A stretch of DNA of 64,000 nucleotides from [Actinomadura] parvosata subsp. kistnae (GCF_900323885.1 NZ_OOHJ01000023.1:372001-436000); one strand, 5' to 3'; counted from the first letter of the stretch, positions 42,110-50,634 are shown. Translations and numbers: made by a program. Notes: generated from the letters alone by a model not told the origin.

Positions 42110-43241
42110 CCCGCAGCGCGGAGCCGGCCAGCGCGTCGGCCCGCGGGCGCCGCCGGTGCACCGCGATCAGCACCCCGGCCGCCGCCATGCAGGACACGAT
42201 GGACGAGCCGCCGTACGACACGAACGGCAGCGGCACCCCCACGATCGGCGCCAGCCCCAGCACCATGCCGACGTTGATGAACGTCTGCGCCCCCAGCCAG
42301 CAGGCGATCCCCGCCGCCGCCAGCGTCCCGAACGGCGTCAGGCTCTCGCCCGCGATGCGCAGCGCGCGCCGCAGCACCGCCCACAGCAGGACCAGGATCA
42401 GCGCCGCGCCGGCGAAGCCCAGCTCCTCGCCGGCGATGGTGAAGACGAAGTCGGTGTGCTGCTCCGGCACGAACCGCCCGCCGGTCTGCTCGCCCTGGAA
42501 CAGCCCCCGGCCGAACAGCCCGCCGGAGCCGACCGTCACCAGCGCCTGGGCCGCGTTGTAGCCGGCGCCCTGCGGGTCGGCCATCGGGTCGGCGAACGTC
42601 AGCAGCCGCTGCACCTGGTGCGGCCGCAGCAGCCCGAGGAACCAGGCCGCCGCCGCGGCGGCCACGCCCGCGCCCGCCAGCAGGAGCAGCACCCGGCGCC
42701 GCACCCCGGCCACGACCAGCATGCCGCCGGCCGTCACCACCATGATCATCGCGGTGCCGAGGTCCGGCTGCGCCATGATCAGGCCCAGCGGCAGCGCGGC
42801 GACGACCAGGGCCGGCAGCACGCGAGGCCCGCGCCGGCCGTCGGCGCGGTCGCCGAGCAGCACGGCCAGCATGAGCACCAGCGCGACCTTGGCCGGCTCC
42901 GACGGCTGCAGGTCCAGCCCGCCCAGCGACAGCCACGACTGCGCGCCGTTGGCCGTGCGGCCCAGCGGCGTCAGCACCGCCGCCAGGCCGAGCAGGGAGA
43001 CGGCGTACGCGGGCAGCGTCCAGGCCCGCAACGCGGCGGGCCCGGCCAGCGCCAGCGTGATCATCACGGCCAGGCCGACGAGCACGTGCACGACCTGGCT
43101 CTTCAGGTACGTCTGCGGGTCCTGGCCCGCCACCTGCATGCGGGGTCTGGTCGCCGACCAGACCAGCAGGACGCCCAGCACGCCGAGCGCGGTCACGGGC
43201 ACGAGGACGCGCCAGTCCAGCCGGCGCAGCACGCTCACCAT
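42081..43241 (-). CDS. rodA: RodA, SEDS peptidoglycan glycosyltransferase
   Basis: A 386-residue polytopic protein (about 10 helices) of the FtsW/RodA/SpoVE family. Visible motifs: GAQSWLSLGGLDLQPSEPAKVALVL, the VTAGGMLVVAGV helix, HTDFVFTIAGEELGF and VPLPFVSYGGSSIVSCM. It polymerises lipid II during side-wall or hyphal growth with the partner PBP2. The ATG at 43241 overlaps the PBP2 stop (43235), showing coupling. It is the last gene of the mre operon and ends in a strong hairpin. Confidence 0.95.
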   Translation of the reverse strand: MVSVLRRLDWRVLVPVTALGVLGVLLVWSATRPRMQVAGQDPQTYLKSQVVHVLVGLAVMITLALAGPAALRAWTLPAYAVSLLGLAAVLTPLGRTANGAQSWLSLGGLDLQPSEPAKVALVLMLAVLLGDRADGRRGPRVLPALVVAALPLGLIMAQPDLGTAMIMVVTAGGMLVVAGVRRRVLLLLAGAGVAAAAAAWFLGLLRPHQVQRLLTFADPMADPQGAGYNAAQALVTVGSGGLFGRGLFQGEQTGGRFVPEQHTDFVFTIAGEELGFAGAALILVLLWAVLRRALRIAGESLTPFGTLAAAGIACWLGAQTFINVGMVLGLAPIVGVPLPFVSYGGSSIVSCMAAAGVLIAVHRRRPRADALAGSALRAAHRAWPAR

Positions 43242-45160
43242 CGCTTGTCCCGGGGCAGGGCGGGCTTGCGGCCCTCCAGGCCGTACATGCCGGACCAGAT
43301 CTCCCGCACGGCGGGCGCGGCGGCCTCGCCACCGCCGCCGCCGCGCGAGACCACGACGACCACCGCGTACCGGGGCTTGCCGGCGGGCGCGAACGAGGCG
43401 AACCAGGAGGTGTCCTCCGCCCCGTACGCCTCGGCGGTGCCCGTCTTGCCCGCCACCGGCAGCTTGCCGAGCGGGAACCCGTCGAAGGCGCCGGCGGCCG
43501 TGCCCGACCTCGGCACCTCGGCCAGGGCGCGGCGCATGAACTCCAGCGTCGCGGCCGGGACCGGCAGGCGCCCGGCGACCGGCGGCGTCACCTCGCGCAG
43601 CAGCGTGCCGTCCGGGCCGCGCACCTCCTTGGCGACCCGCGGGCTGAACAGCGTCCCGCCGTTGGCCAGCGCCGCGTACGCGCGCGCCAGCTGCAGCGGC
43701 GTGACCAGCACGTCGCCCTGCCCGATGGAGAAGTTCGCGGCGTCGCCGGCGGTCCACACGTAGCCGTGCGCGCAGTTCTCCGCCGCGACCGCCTTCAGGT
43801 AGGCCGCCCTGGCGGCGTCCTTCTCCTGCGGGTATCCGGTCCGCGCCGCCCTGCACGACGCGTCCTTGGTCTGCTTCCAGTACGCCTTCTTCCACGCCGG
43901 GTCGGGCACCCGCCCGGCGGCCTCGCCCGGCAGGTCCACCCCCGTCGCCACGCCGAACCCGAAGCCCCTCGCCATGTCCTGCATCGCGGTGCCGCCCTGC
44001 AGCCGCTCGGCGAACCGGTAGAAGATCGTGTCGCACGAGACGACCAGGGCCCGGCGCAGGTCCATGACACCCAGATCGGCGCCGCCGTAGTTGCGGAAGG
44101 ACCGGTCACCGATCCGGTACGAGCCCGGGCAGTCGTAACGGCCCCGCAGGTCGTAGCCCGCCTTCGCGGCGGCGGCCGTGGAGACCACCTTCCACGTGGA
44201 GGCCGGCGGCCACAGCCCCTGCACCGCCCTCGACACCAGCGGGCTCCCTGCACCCGACGTCAGCCGCCGGTAGTCGGCCTCGCCGATGCCGCCCGTCCAG
44301 ATCTCCGGATCGTAGGAGGGGGCGGCGGCCAGGGCCACCACGCGGCCGGTCCGCACGTCCAGCACCACCGCCGCCCCCGAGTCGGCCTTGCCCGCCTTGC
44401 GCACCGCCCGTTCCAGCGCCCGCTCCACGACCGCCTGCACGTCGGCGTCGATGCTGGTCACCACGGTCGCGCCGGGCGTCGCCGGCTGCTCGCCGAGCGT
44501 GCGCAGCACCTGCCCCGCGCTGTCCACGACCACCTTCCTGCTGCCCGGTCTCCCGCGCAGGTCGCTCTCGTACGTCGCCTCCAGCCCGTCCTTGCCCACC
44601 AGGTCGTTCGAGTCGCCGGGGGCGAGGTAGCCGAGGACGTGCGCGGCCAGCGCGCCACGCGGATGGTCGCGCACCGGCCGCGGCTCGGCCGTGATGCCGG
44701 GAAAGTCCTCCGGCCGCTCGGCGATCTGCATCGCCTCCCGCTCGCCGACGCCCTCGGCCACCGGGATCGGCTCGTACGGCGAGCCCGCCCAGCACGGCTG
44801 ACGCGTCCGCGGCCCGCACAGCCGCATCCGGTCTTGAAGGTCCTTGTACGGGCGGCCGAGCGCCTTCGCCAGCTTGCGCAGCGTCGCCCGGCCCCGATCG
44901 GGCTGCCGGGTCAGCGCCACCCGGTCCGCGAACACCGTCATCGCCGCCCTGTTCCGGGCCAGCGGGCGGCCCCGGTCATCGAGGATGCGCCCGCGAACCG
45001 CCGGGACGACGACGTGGCGTACGTGGTCGGCGACCGCCGCGGCCGTGTACCGCTCGCCGTCCAGGATCTGCACCTGCCAGAGCCGGCCGAGCAGGACGAG
45101 GAACAGCGCTGCCACCAGCACGTGGGTCAGCAGCAGCCGGAAGGGTTGAGAACGTCGCAT
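43235..45160 (-). CDS. mrdA: Penicillin-binding protein 2 (class B transpeptidase)
   Basis: A 641-residue class B PBP: one N-terminal helix (PFRLLLTHVLVAALFLVLLGRLWQV), the dimerisation domain, then the transpeptidase. The active-site SxxK is in PPASTWKVV, the second motif is SCD (VVSCDTIFYRFAERL, where many PBPs have SxN) and the third is KTG (VAGKTGTAE). It cross-links peptidoglycan with RodA. The ATG at 45160 is favoured over 45190 because homologues begin near RRSQPFR. Its 5' end overlaps the mreD frame. Confidence 0.93.
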   Translation of the reverse strand: MRRSQPFRLLLTHVLVAALFLVLLGRLWQVQILDGERYTAAAVADHVRHVVVPAVRGRILDDRGRPLARNRAAMTVFADRVALTRQPDRGRATLRKLAKALGRPYKDLQDRMRLCGPRTRQPCWAGSPYEPIPVAEGVGEREAMQIAERPEDFPGITAEPRPVRDHPRGALAAHVLGYLAPGDSNDLVGKDGLEATYESDLRGRPGSRKVVVDSAGQVLRTLGEQPATPGATVVTSIDADVQAVVERALERAVRKAGKADSGAAVVLDVRTGRVVALAAAPSYDPEIWTGGIGEADYRRLTSGAGSPLVSRAVQGLWPPASTWKVVSTAAAAKAGYDLRGRYDCPGSYRIGDRSFRNYGGADLGVMDLRRALVVSCDTIFYRFAERLQGGTAMQDMARGFGFGVATGVDLPGEAAGRVPDPAWKKAYWKQTKDASCRAARTGYPQEKDAARAAYLKAVAAENCAHGYVWTAGDAANFSIGQGDVLVTPLQLARAYAALANGGTLFSPRVAKEVRGPDGTLLREVTPPVAGRLPVPAATLEFMRRALAEVPRSGTAAGAFDGFPLGKLPVAGKTGTAEAYGAEDTSWFASFAPAGKPRYAVVVVVSRGGGGGEAAAPAVREIWSGMYGLEGRKPALPRDKRW

Positions 45161-45758
45161 CGGAGTGCCTTCTGAACGGTGCCCGGCCACGCCCGGCGAT
45201 CAGCAGCCACACCAGGGGGCCGGCGAGCAGGTTGAACGGCAGAGCGGCCAGCGGGGCCCGGCCCGGCCAGCCGTCCAGGAGGAGGCCGGGGTGCTCGGGC
45301 AGGCCGTCGAGCAGCAGGGCGTACGCGGTGGCGGCCAGGCTGCCGACCGCGCCCCCGACGAGGGCGGTGGCCCATCCGGGGGTCAGGCGGCGGTCGCGCG
45401 GACGGCCCGGGAAACGCGTGCCACGCCCGCCCAGGCCGGTGCCGACGCCGCGCAGGCCGGTGCCGGCATCGCGCGGGCCGGTGCCCCCGTCGCGCAGGCG
45501 AGCGCCCAGCAGGCCCATGCCGTAGCCGAGCAGGCACAGCAGCAGGGCCGTGCGGCCGACCGGCGGGGGCGCGGGCGGGACCAGGTCCGCCAGGAGACCC
45601 ACGGCGAACCCGGTCACCGCCCCGGCGTTCGGCCCCCACGCCAGGCCCGCCGTCACGGCCACCAGCATGACCAGATCGGGCCGGACCGGCAGCCGCTCCA
45701 GAATGGCCACCTGGAGCAGCGGGGCCAGCACGACCGCCGCCGCGACCCTAATCCGCAT
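44976..45758 (-). CDS. mreD: MreD, rod-shape membrane protein
   Basis: A membrane protein with about five helices (VAAAVVLAPLLQVAILERL, AVTGFAVGLLADLVPPAP, LLCLLGYGMGLLGARL, ATALVGGAVGSLAATAYALLLDGL, LPFNLLAGPLVWLLIAG). About residues 88-118 are a Gly-Thr-Gly-Arg repeat. As written it is 260 residues, but after about residue 190 it is an Arg/Pro-rich tail that overlaps mrdA by 185 bases. MreD is normally about 170-190 residues, so the true end may be near 45127-45190 after a small frame error. It works with MreB/MreC in the elongasome. Confidence 0.8.
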   Translation of the reverse strand: MRIRVAAAVVLAPLLQVAILERLPVRPDLVMLVAVTAGLAWGPNAGAVTGFAVGLLADLVPPAPPPVGRTALLLCLLGYGMGLLGARLRDGGTGPRDAGTGLRGVGTGLGGRGTRFPGRPRDRRLTPGWATALVGGAVGSLAATAYALLLDGLPEHPGLLLDGWPGRAPLAALPFNLLAGPLVWLLIAGRGRAPFRRHSDATFSTLPAAADPRAGGSAVPRPARPALAGADPGRRAVHGRGGRRPRTPRRRPGGSRAHPR

Positions 45759-46668
45759 CAGTGATCACGCCCAGCACGTCGAGGGTGCTGAAGGTGACGG
45801 CGGGGCGTACCAGAGCGGTGCGGGTGAGCTGGTCGCGGACGGGATCGACGCGTTCGACGGTCCCCACGGGGATGCCGGGCGGGTAGGGAGAGCCGCCGCT
45901 CGACCCGAGCGTCACCACCTGCTGCCCGGGACGCAGCGGCGCGTCGGCGTCGAGCAGCCGCAACGAGAGCAGCCCGTCACCCCGACGACCGGTGACCGTG
46001 CCGATCTCGTTCGGGCCGGCCGTGCGGACGCCGACGGAGGCGTGGGGGGCGGTGAGCAGCAGGACGGTGGCGACGTCCGGGCCCGCCTCGACCACCCGGC
46101 CCACCAGGCCGTCGGCGGTGACCACGGCGAGGTCGGGCCGCACGCCGTCCCGGGTGCCCGCACTGATCGTCACCACGTCCCCGCGCACCGCGACGACGTC
46201 GGCGGGCACCAGCGTCATGCGCGGATGGGCGGCCTGGAGCCGGTCGCGGCCGGCCTCGCGGGCACGGGCCGCGCGTTCGGCCCACAGCTCGGCGGCCAGG
46301 CGGGCGTTGTGCCGTTCCAGCTCCTGGACGCGTACCTGATCGTCACCGGACAGGGCCCGCGCGGGCGCGGTGACCGCCGCGAGCACCTGCTCGGCGGGCC
46401 CCGCCACAGCGGCGCCGGCGGTGCGCAGCACGGAGGCGTGCCCGCGCAGGTCGGCGGTGGCCAGCACGACGGCGCTCAGCGACAGCACGACCACCACACG
46501 GCCACGCCGCCCGGCGGCGCTCCTGCCCGCCACCCGCCCGGAGCCGGACACCCCGCGCACCCGGCCGGAGCCGCCGAACGGGCGCAGGCGGGGCCGCCGC
46601 TCCACGCGGGGGAGAGCACGCAGGGTCCGCTCCACGCGGGGGAGATCGCGCAGAGTCCGCACGGTCAT
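45748..46668 (-). CDS. mreC: MreC, rod-shape-determining protein
   Basis: A 306-residue protein. An N-terminal cytoplasmic part contains two copies of a PRVER-type repeat, followed by one transmembrane helix (VVVVLSLSAVVLATADL), a coiled-coil-like stretch (VQELERHNARLAAELWAERAARAREAG) and the extracytoplasmic beta domain (VVAVRGDVVTISAGTRDGVRPDLAVVTADGLVGRVVEAGP, PYPPGIPVGTVERV). It links MreB and PBP2/RodA. Its stop overlaps the mreD start, which fits translational coupling. Confidence 0.92.
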   Translation of the reverse strand: MTVRTLRDLPRVERTLRALPRVERRPRLRPFGGSGRVRGVSGSGRVAGRSAAGRRGRVVVVLSLSAVVLATADLRGHASVLRTAGAAVAGPAEQVLAAVTAPARALSGDDQVRVQELERHNARLAAELWAERAARAREAGRDRLQAAHPRMTLVPADVVAVRGDVVTISAGTRDGVRPDLAVVTADGLVGRVVEAGPDVATVLLLTAPHASVGVRTAGPNEIGTVTGRRGDGLLSLRLLDADAPLRPGQQVVTLGSSGGSPYPPGIPVGTVERVDPVRDQLTRTALVRPAVTFSTLDVLGVITDAD

Positions 46669-46684
46669 CTCGTCGTCATCTCCT

Positions 46685-46774
46685 CTACATCACCGCGTTC
46701 ATCCCGGTGTCCATCGCGGCGTCCGTCGCGGCGTCCGTCGCGGCGTCCGTCGCCGCGTTCGTCGATGCGTTCAT
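46685..46774 (-). CDS. 29-codon micro-ORF between mreB and mreC
   Basis: The ATG at 46774 overlaps the mreB TGA as ATGA, and the frame (starting MNASTNAATDAATD, ending MNAVM) stops 16 bases before mreC. It consists of repeated Asp-Ala-Ala-Thr units from a 12-bp tandem repeat. It may be a coupling peptide keeping ribosomes on the mRNA up to mreC, or only spacer repeat. No homologue known to me. Confidence 0.35.
   Translation of the reverse strand: MNASTNAATDAATDAATDAAMDTGMNAVM
46705..46760 (-). repeat. 12-bp tandem repeat between mreB and mreC
   Basis: The unit GCGTCCGTCGCG (plus strand) occurs about four times and is the coding part of the micro-ORF. Confidence 0.6.
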
Positions 46775-47799
46775 CTGCGGGGCTCCGGCATGAGCACGCC
46801 CTGCAGCCGGTCGAACTCCTCGACGCAGCGCCCCGAGCCGAGCACCACCGAGTGCAGGGGGTTCTCCACCGTCCTGATGGGCATGCCGGTCGCGTCGCCC
46901 AGCCGCCGGTCCAGCCCGCGCAGCAGGGCGCCGCCGCCGGTCAGCGTGATGCCGCTCTTGACCAGGTCGCCGGCCAGCTCGGGCGGGCACTGGTCGAGCG
47001 CCGTCTGCACGGCGTCGATGATGGCGTGCACCGGCTCCTCGATCGCTTCGCGCACCTCGCCCGCCGAGATGGTGACGGTCCGCGGCAGGCCGCTGACCAG
47101 GTCGCGGCCCCGGATGTCGGCCTTCGGCTCGTCCCGCTGCGGCCAGGCGAAGCCGAGCGCCATCTTCACCTCCTCGGCGGTGCGCTCGCCGAGGAGCAGC
47201 GCGTGCTCCTTCTTCACGTACTGGATGATCGCCTCGTCGAGCTCGTCACCCCCGACCCGCAGCGAGCGGGCGGTCACGATGCCGCCGAGGGAGATCACCG
47301 CGACCTCCGTGGTGCCGCCGCCGATGTCGACGACCATGTTGCCGACCGCCTCGTGCACCGGCAGCCCGGCACCGATCGCGGCGGCCATCGGCTCCTCGAT
47401 GATGTAGACCTTGCGCGCCCCCGCCTGGTAGCCGGCCTCCTTCACGGCGCGCTGCTCGACCCCCGTGCAGCCGCTCGGGATGGCCACGACCAGGCGCGGC
47501 TGCGTGAAGTGGCGGCGGCGGTGCACCTTCTGGATGAAGTAACGCAACATCTGCTCGGCCACTTCGAGGTCGGTGATGACGCCGTCGGCCAGGGGCCGGA
47601 TCGCCACGATGTGGCCCGGGGTGCGGCCGATCATCTGCTTGGCCTCGTGGCCGACGGCGACGATCTTCTCCGTCCTGGTGTTCACCGCCACCACCGACGG
47701 CTCGTCCAGGACGATGCCGCGGTTGCGGACGTACACGAGCGTGTTGGCCGTGCCCAGGTCGACAGCCATGTCACGGCCGAGGAGATCGAGCAAGGACAT
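46771..47799 (-). CDS. mreB: MreB, actin-like rod-shape protein
   Basis: A 342-residue actin-like ATPase: phosphate-1 DLGTANTLVYV, connect motifs, phosphate-2 VVDIGGGTTEVAVISLGGIV and adenosine motif ITLTGGGALLRGLDRRLG. The ATG at 47799 follows GGGGGAGAC; the longer frame to 47880 is not expected. It is the first gene of the operon mreB - micro-ORF - mreC - mreD - mrdA - rodA on the minus strand. In actinomycetes it acts in spore or hyphal wall synthesis. Confidence 0.95.
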   Translation of the reverse strand: MSLLDLLGRDMAVDLGTANTLVYVRNRGIVLDEPSVVAVNTRTEKIVAVGHEAKQMIGRTPGHIVAIRPLADGVITDLEVAEQMLRYFIQKVHRRRHFTQPRLVVAIPSGCTGVEQRAVKEAGYQAGARKVYIIEEPMAAAIGAGLPVHEAVGNMVVDIGGGTTEVAVISLGGIVTARSLRVGGDELDEAIIQYVKKEHALLLGERTAEEVKMALGFAWPQRDEPKADIRGRDLVSGLPRTVTISAGEVREAIEEPVHAIIDAVQTALDQCPPELAGDLVKSGITLTGGGALLRGLDRRLGDATGMPIRTVENPLHSVVLGSGRCVEEFDRLQGVLMPEPRR

Positions 47800-48010
47800 G
47801 TCTCCCCCCATGAGAGAACGCCCGGCCCTCCGCCCGCGCCCGACGGGTCGAGAGCGCCGGACGTCCATCAGTTCGACCAACTCTCCCTGTCTGAGTCGAG
47901 AAAAGTTATAACCGAAATATCAGCTTTTCTGCAAGACGATCATGCGATTTGCCGCTGGTCGGCGATGGCCCCAACCGTCGGCCGGCGGCGGCGTGGCCTA
48001 GCATGCGGGC

Positions 48011-48928
48011 ATGCGGACTGCGGCGGGCGTGGTGCTCGCGGGTGGGCGCTCCACGCGGATGGGGCGGCCGAAGGCGTGGCTGGAGTGGCACGGCTCGACG
48101 TTGCTGTACCGGGCCGCCGCCATCCTCGCCAGGACGGTCGGCGGGCCGGTGGTCGTCGTCGCCGCACCCGGGCAGGAGCTGCCGCCGCTGCCCCCGGGGG
48201 TCTCGGTGGCCGCGGACCCGGTGGAGGGGCTGGGCCCCATGCAGGGGCTGGCCGTGGGGCTGGCGGCGGTCGCAGGCAGGGCTGAGGCGGCGTTCGTGTG
48301 CTCGACGGACCTGCCGTTCCTGCACCCGGCCTTCGTCCGGCGGGTCCTGCGCGGCCTGACCCCCGGGGTGGACGTCGCGCTGCCGGTCGCCGGGGGTTTC
48401 CGGCAGCCGCTCGCCGCCGCGTACCGGACCTCGCTGGCGGGGCTGATCAAGGACCTGCTGGACGCGGGGGACCTGCGGCCGGGCATGCTGTTCCAGCACT
48501 GTGAGGTGAGCCGGCTCGGCGAGGAGGAGCTGCTGGCCGATGCCGAGCTCGCCCGGCACGACCCGGCGCTGGAGTCCGTCCTGAACGTCAACTCCCCGGA
48601 CGACTACGCGACCGCCAGGGCCCGCCGCCCGCCGCGGGTCGTCGTGGAGGTCTTCGGCGCCCTCGCCGGGAACAGCGGAGAGGGGACGCGCGCCGCTCGC
48701 GCGGAGAACGATGGGGACGGGCCGCTCGCCATGCGAGCCGAGCACGGCGGAGACGGCACGCACACCGTGCCCGCCGCCACGCTCGGGGCGGCGGCGAGGG
48801 CGGCCGGGCTGCTCCTGGACCGGCACGTGGTGGTCGCGCTCAACGGGCACCGGGTCACCCCCGACGAGGCGCTACCTCTGGTGGCGGGCGACACCGTCGC
48901 CTTCCATCCGGCCGGCGCTGACGGCTGA
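48011..48928 (+). CDS. MobA-like molybdenum cofactor nucleotidyltransferase fused to a MoaD/ThiS-like domain
   Basis: A 305-residue two-domain protein. Residues 1-195 are a MobA-type NTP transferase with the signature VVLAGGRSTRMGRPKAWLEW, DPVEGLGPMQGL, CSTDLPFLHPAF and NVNSPDDYATA. Residues about 200-305 form a beta-grasp (ubiquitin-like) domain with VVEVFGAL, LLLDRHVVVALNGHRV and PLVAGDTVAFHPAGADG; a repetitive Gly/Asp/Arg segment of about 35 residues interrupts it. The terminal Gly-Gly needed for sulfur transfer is replaced by Ala-Asp-Gly, so it may not carry thiocarboxylate. The MobA half transfers GMP or CMP to molybdopterin. Confidence 0.85.
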   Translation: MRTAAGVVLAGGRSTRMGRPKAWLEWHGSTLLYRAAAILARTVGGPVVVVAAPGQELPPLPPGVSVAADPVEGLGPMQGLAVGLAAVAGRAEAAFVCSTDLPFLHPAFVRRVLRGLTPGVDVALPVAGGFRQPLAAAYRTSLAGLIKDLLDAGDLRPGMLFQHCEVSRLGEEELLADAELARHDPALESVLNVNSPDDYATARARRPPRVVVEVFGALAGNSGEGTRAARAENDGDGPLAMRAEHGGDGTHTVPAATLGAAARAAGLLLDRHVVVALNGHRVTPDEALPLVAGDTVAFHPAGADG

Positions 48929-49043
48929 GGCCGAGGCGCACGCGCTGGTCGCGACCGCCGCCCGCTGAGGCCGAGGCGCACGCCATGGTCGCGAGCGCCG
49001 GCCGCTGAGGCCGCGGCGCACGCCATGGTCGCGAGCGCCGGCG
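48924..49043. repeat. 40-bp tandem repeat, three copies
   Basis: Copies begin at 48924, 48964 and 49004 with GCTGAGGCCGAGGCGCACGC-type sequence; the first overlaps the last codon of the MobA-MoaD gene. The period is exactly 40 bases with few changes, so the array formed recently. It lies in the gap before the convergent PaaX gene. Confidence 0.85.
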
Positions 49044-49081
49044 GCGGCCTGGCCACCCCGTGCCCGGCGCCGGACGGAGGG

Positions 49082-49924
49082 CTACGCGCCCGCCTCCGCC
49101 AGCAGCCGGGCCACGTACTCCTGGGAGGGCGGCCCGCACCGGGCGAAGACCTCGCCGATGGCGGCGTGCAGGGCGGGCAGGGCCCAGTCGGGCGGCAGCA
49201 GCTCGGCCGGGAGCGGCGGGACCCGCACCGTGTCCACCAGCGCGCCGCCGAACAGCCGGACGTAGGCGGCCAGCGTCGCCCCGTCCGGCTCGGGAGGGGC
49301 GGTCCAGGTCCGGACGGCGGCGCTCAGCCGGGCGGTGTGGTCGCGGAAGCGGCCGTTCAGCTCGCCCAGGTCCCACGCGCGGTAGGCGATCTCGGCGGCG
49401 TCGGCCGCGGACAGCCCGACGTGCCCGTAGTAGACGGTGCCGGCCGGGGGCGGGCCGCCGAGTTCGGCGGCGAGCTGGGCGCGCCGGTCGGTGGGGGAGA
49501 TCAGCACGCCCGGCTGCATGAGCCCGTAGCGGGCCAGGGTGGCGGCGCGCCGGAGCCGGTCGCGGTAGGCCCGCTGCGCCTCGGGCACGGTGTAGAAGAT
49601 CGCGTGGAAGCGGCCCTCCCAGGTGGGTGGCGGCGTGCCGCGCCGGTCGCCGGCGCGGCGGAAGTCGGCCAGGAAGTTGCCCGCGAGGTGGTAGTCGGCG
49701 CCCCGGCCGCGCGGTGTGGCGGTGAGCAGCCCGTCGCCGCGCATCCTGGCGATCAGCGAACGTGCCGCGCCCGCGCTCAGCCCCAGATCGGTGAGCAGCC
49801 GCACCAGGACGACCCCGGGCAGGGACTCGCGCCGCGCGACCCCGTACAGGAAGGGGACGAGCGCGGTGTTGGCGCCCCGCGAGACATTGGCCGGGCCCTC
49901 ATGACCTGTTACGCTTTCGCTCAC
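49082..49924 (-). CDS. PaaX-family transcriptional regulator
   Basis: About 280 residues with the PaaX architecture: N-terminal winged helix (LPGVVLVRLLTDLGLSAGAARSLIARMRGDGLLTATPRGRGADYHLA), a central cas2-like/PaaX domain (WEGRFHAIFYTVPEAQRAYRDRLRRAATLARYGLMQPGVLISP) and a helical C-terminal domain (PPDWALPALHAAIGEVFARC). PaaX represses phenylacetate catabolism, but paa genes are absent here. The GTG at 49924 is favoured because the ATG at 50014 would run over the divergent gene. It is opposite the VC0807-type gene. Confidence 0.85.
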   Translation of the reverse strand: MSESVTGHEGPANVSRGANTALVPFLYGVARRESLPGVVLVRLLTDLGLSAGAARSLIARMRGDGLLTATPRGRGADYHLAGNFLADFRRAGDRRGTPPPTWEGRFHAIFYTVPEAQRAYRDRLRRAATLARYGLMQPGVLISPTDRRAQLAAELGGPPPAGTVYYGHVGLSAADAAEIAYRAWDLGELNGRFRDHTARLSAAVRTWTAPPEPDGATLAAYVRLFGGALVDTVRVPPLPAELLPPDWALPALHAAIGEVFARCGPPSQEYVARLLAEAGA

Positions 49925-49964
49925 GGTCGTGAGTGTATACGGCACATGAAGGGCGGGCTCGAAG

Positions 49965-50624
49965 ATGACGGAAAGCCAGGACCGGCGTGGCAAGGCCCTG
50001 TCGTCGCTGCTCAACCTCCTCCCGTCGGTCCTGTTCGGCGTGGTGCTGCCGTTCGTGACCTACGGGATGCTGACCGATCGCGGCTACGCGCCGGTGACCG
50101 CGCTGCTGCTGGCGTCGCTGTGGCCGGTCGCCGACCTCGTCCTGTACCTCGCGGTGAAGCGGCGGGTCGACGAGTTCGGCCTGATGATGCTGGTCCTGCT
50201 GCTGCTCGGGGCGCTGGGCGCGCTCGTGTTCGACAGCACCCGGCTGTTCTTCGTCAAGGACTCCGCGATCACCGGGCTGCTGGGGCTGACCTTCCTGGGC
50301 AGCCTGGCGCTGTCCCGGCCGATCATGTTCTACCTGGGCAGGAAGTTCGCCACCGACGGCACGCCGGAGAGCCTCGCCTACTGGAACGGCCTGTGGCGGT
50401 ACCCGGGCTTCCGCCGCACCCAGTACCTGCTGACGGGGGTGTGGGGCGGCGCCTTCCTGCTGGAGGCGATCGTCGGGGTGCCGCTGGCGTACGTGCTGCC
50501 GACCCAGGCGATGCTGCTGGTCGGCAACGTGCTGCCGATCGTGGTGGTGGCGGCCCTGATCACCTGGACGATCTTCATGGCGAAGCGGGGACGCGCCCGC
50601 ATGGCCGCGGCCCAGTCGCAGTGA
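49965..50624 (+). CDS. VC0807-type integral membrane protein
   Basis: A 219-residue membrane protein with about six helices. It has the VC0807/intracellular-septation-like pattern: LLPSVLFGVVLPFVTYGML, LLASLWPVADLVLYLAVKRRVDEFG, AITGLLGLTFLGSLALSRPIMFYLGRKF and FRRTQYLLTGVWGGAFLLEAIV. Function unknown. It is divergent from PaaX, which may regulate it, and it converges on the ArsR gene with a gap of 10 bases. Confidence 0.8.
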   Translation: MTESQDRRGKALSSLLNLLPSVLFGVVLPFVTYGMLTDRGYAPVTALLLASLWPVADLVLYLAVKRRVDEFGLMMLVLLLLGALGALVFDSTRLFFVKDSAITGLLGLTFLGSLALSRPIMFYLGRKFATDGTPESLAYWNGLWRYPGFRRTQYLLTGVWGGAFLLEAIVGVPLAYVLPTQAMLLVGNVLPIVVVAALITWTIFMAKRGRARMAAAQSQ

Positions 50625-50634
50625 CCGTACGGCG

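Noticed and set aside
46771..47799. MreB as a ParM or other plasmid actin
   Set aside because: It is followed by mreC, mreD, PBP2 and rodA, the standard chromosomal order.
48924..49043. 40-bp repeats as a CRISPR array
   Set aside because: Copies are directly adjacent with no unique spacers, and no cas genes are in the window.
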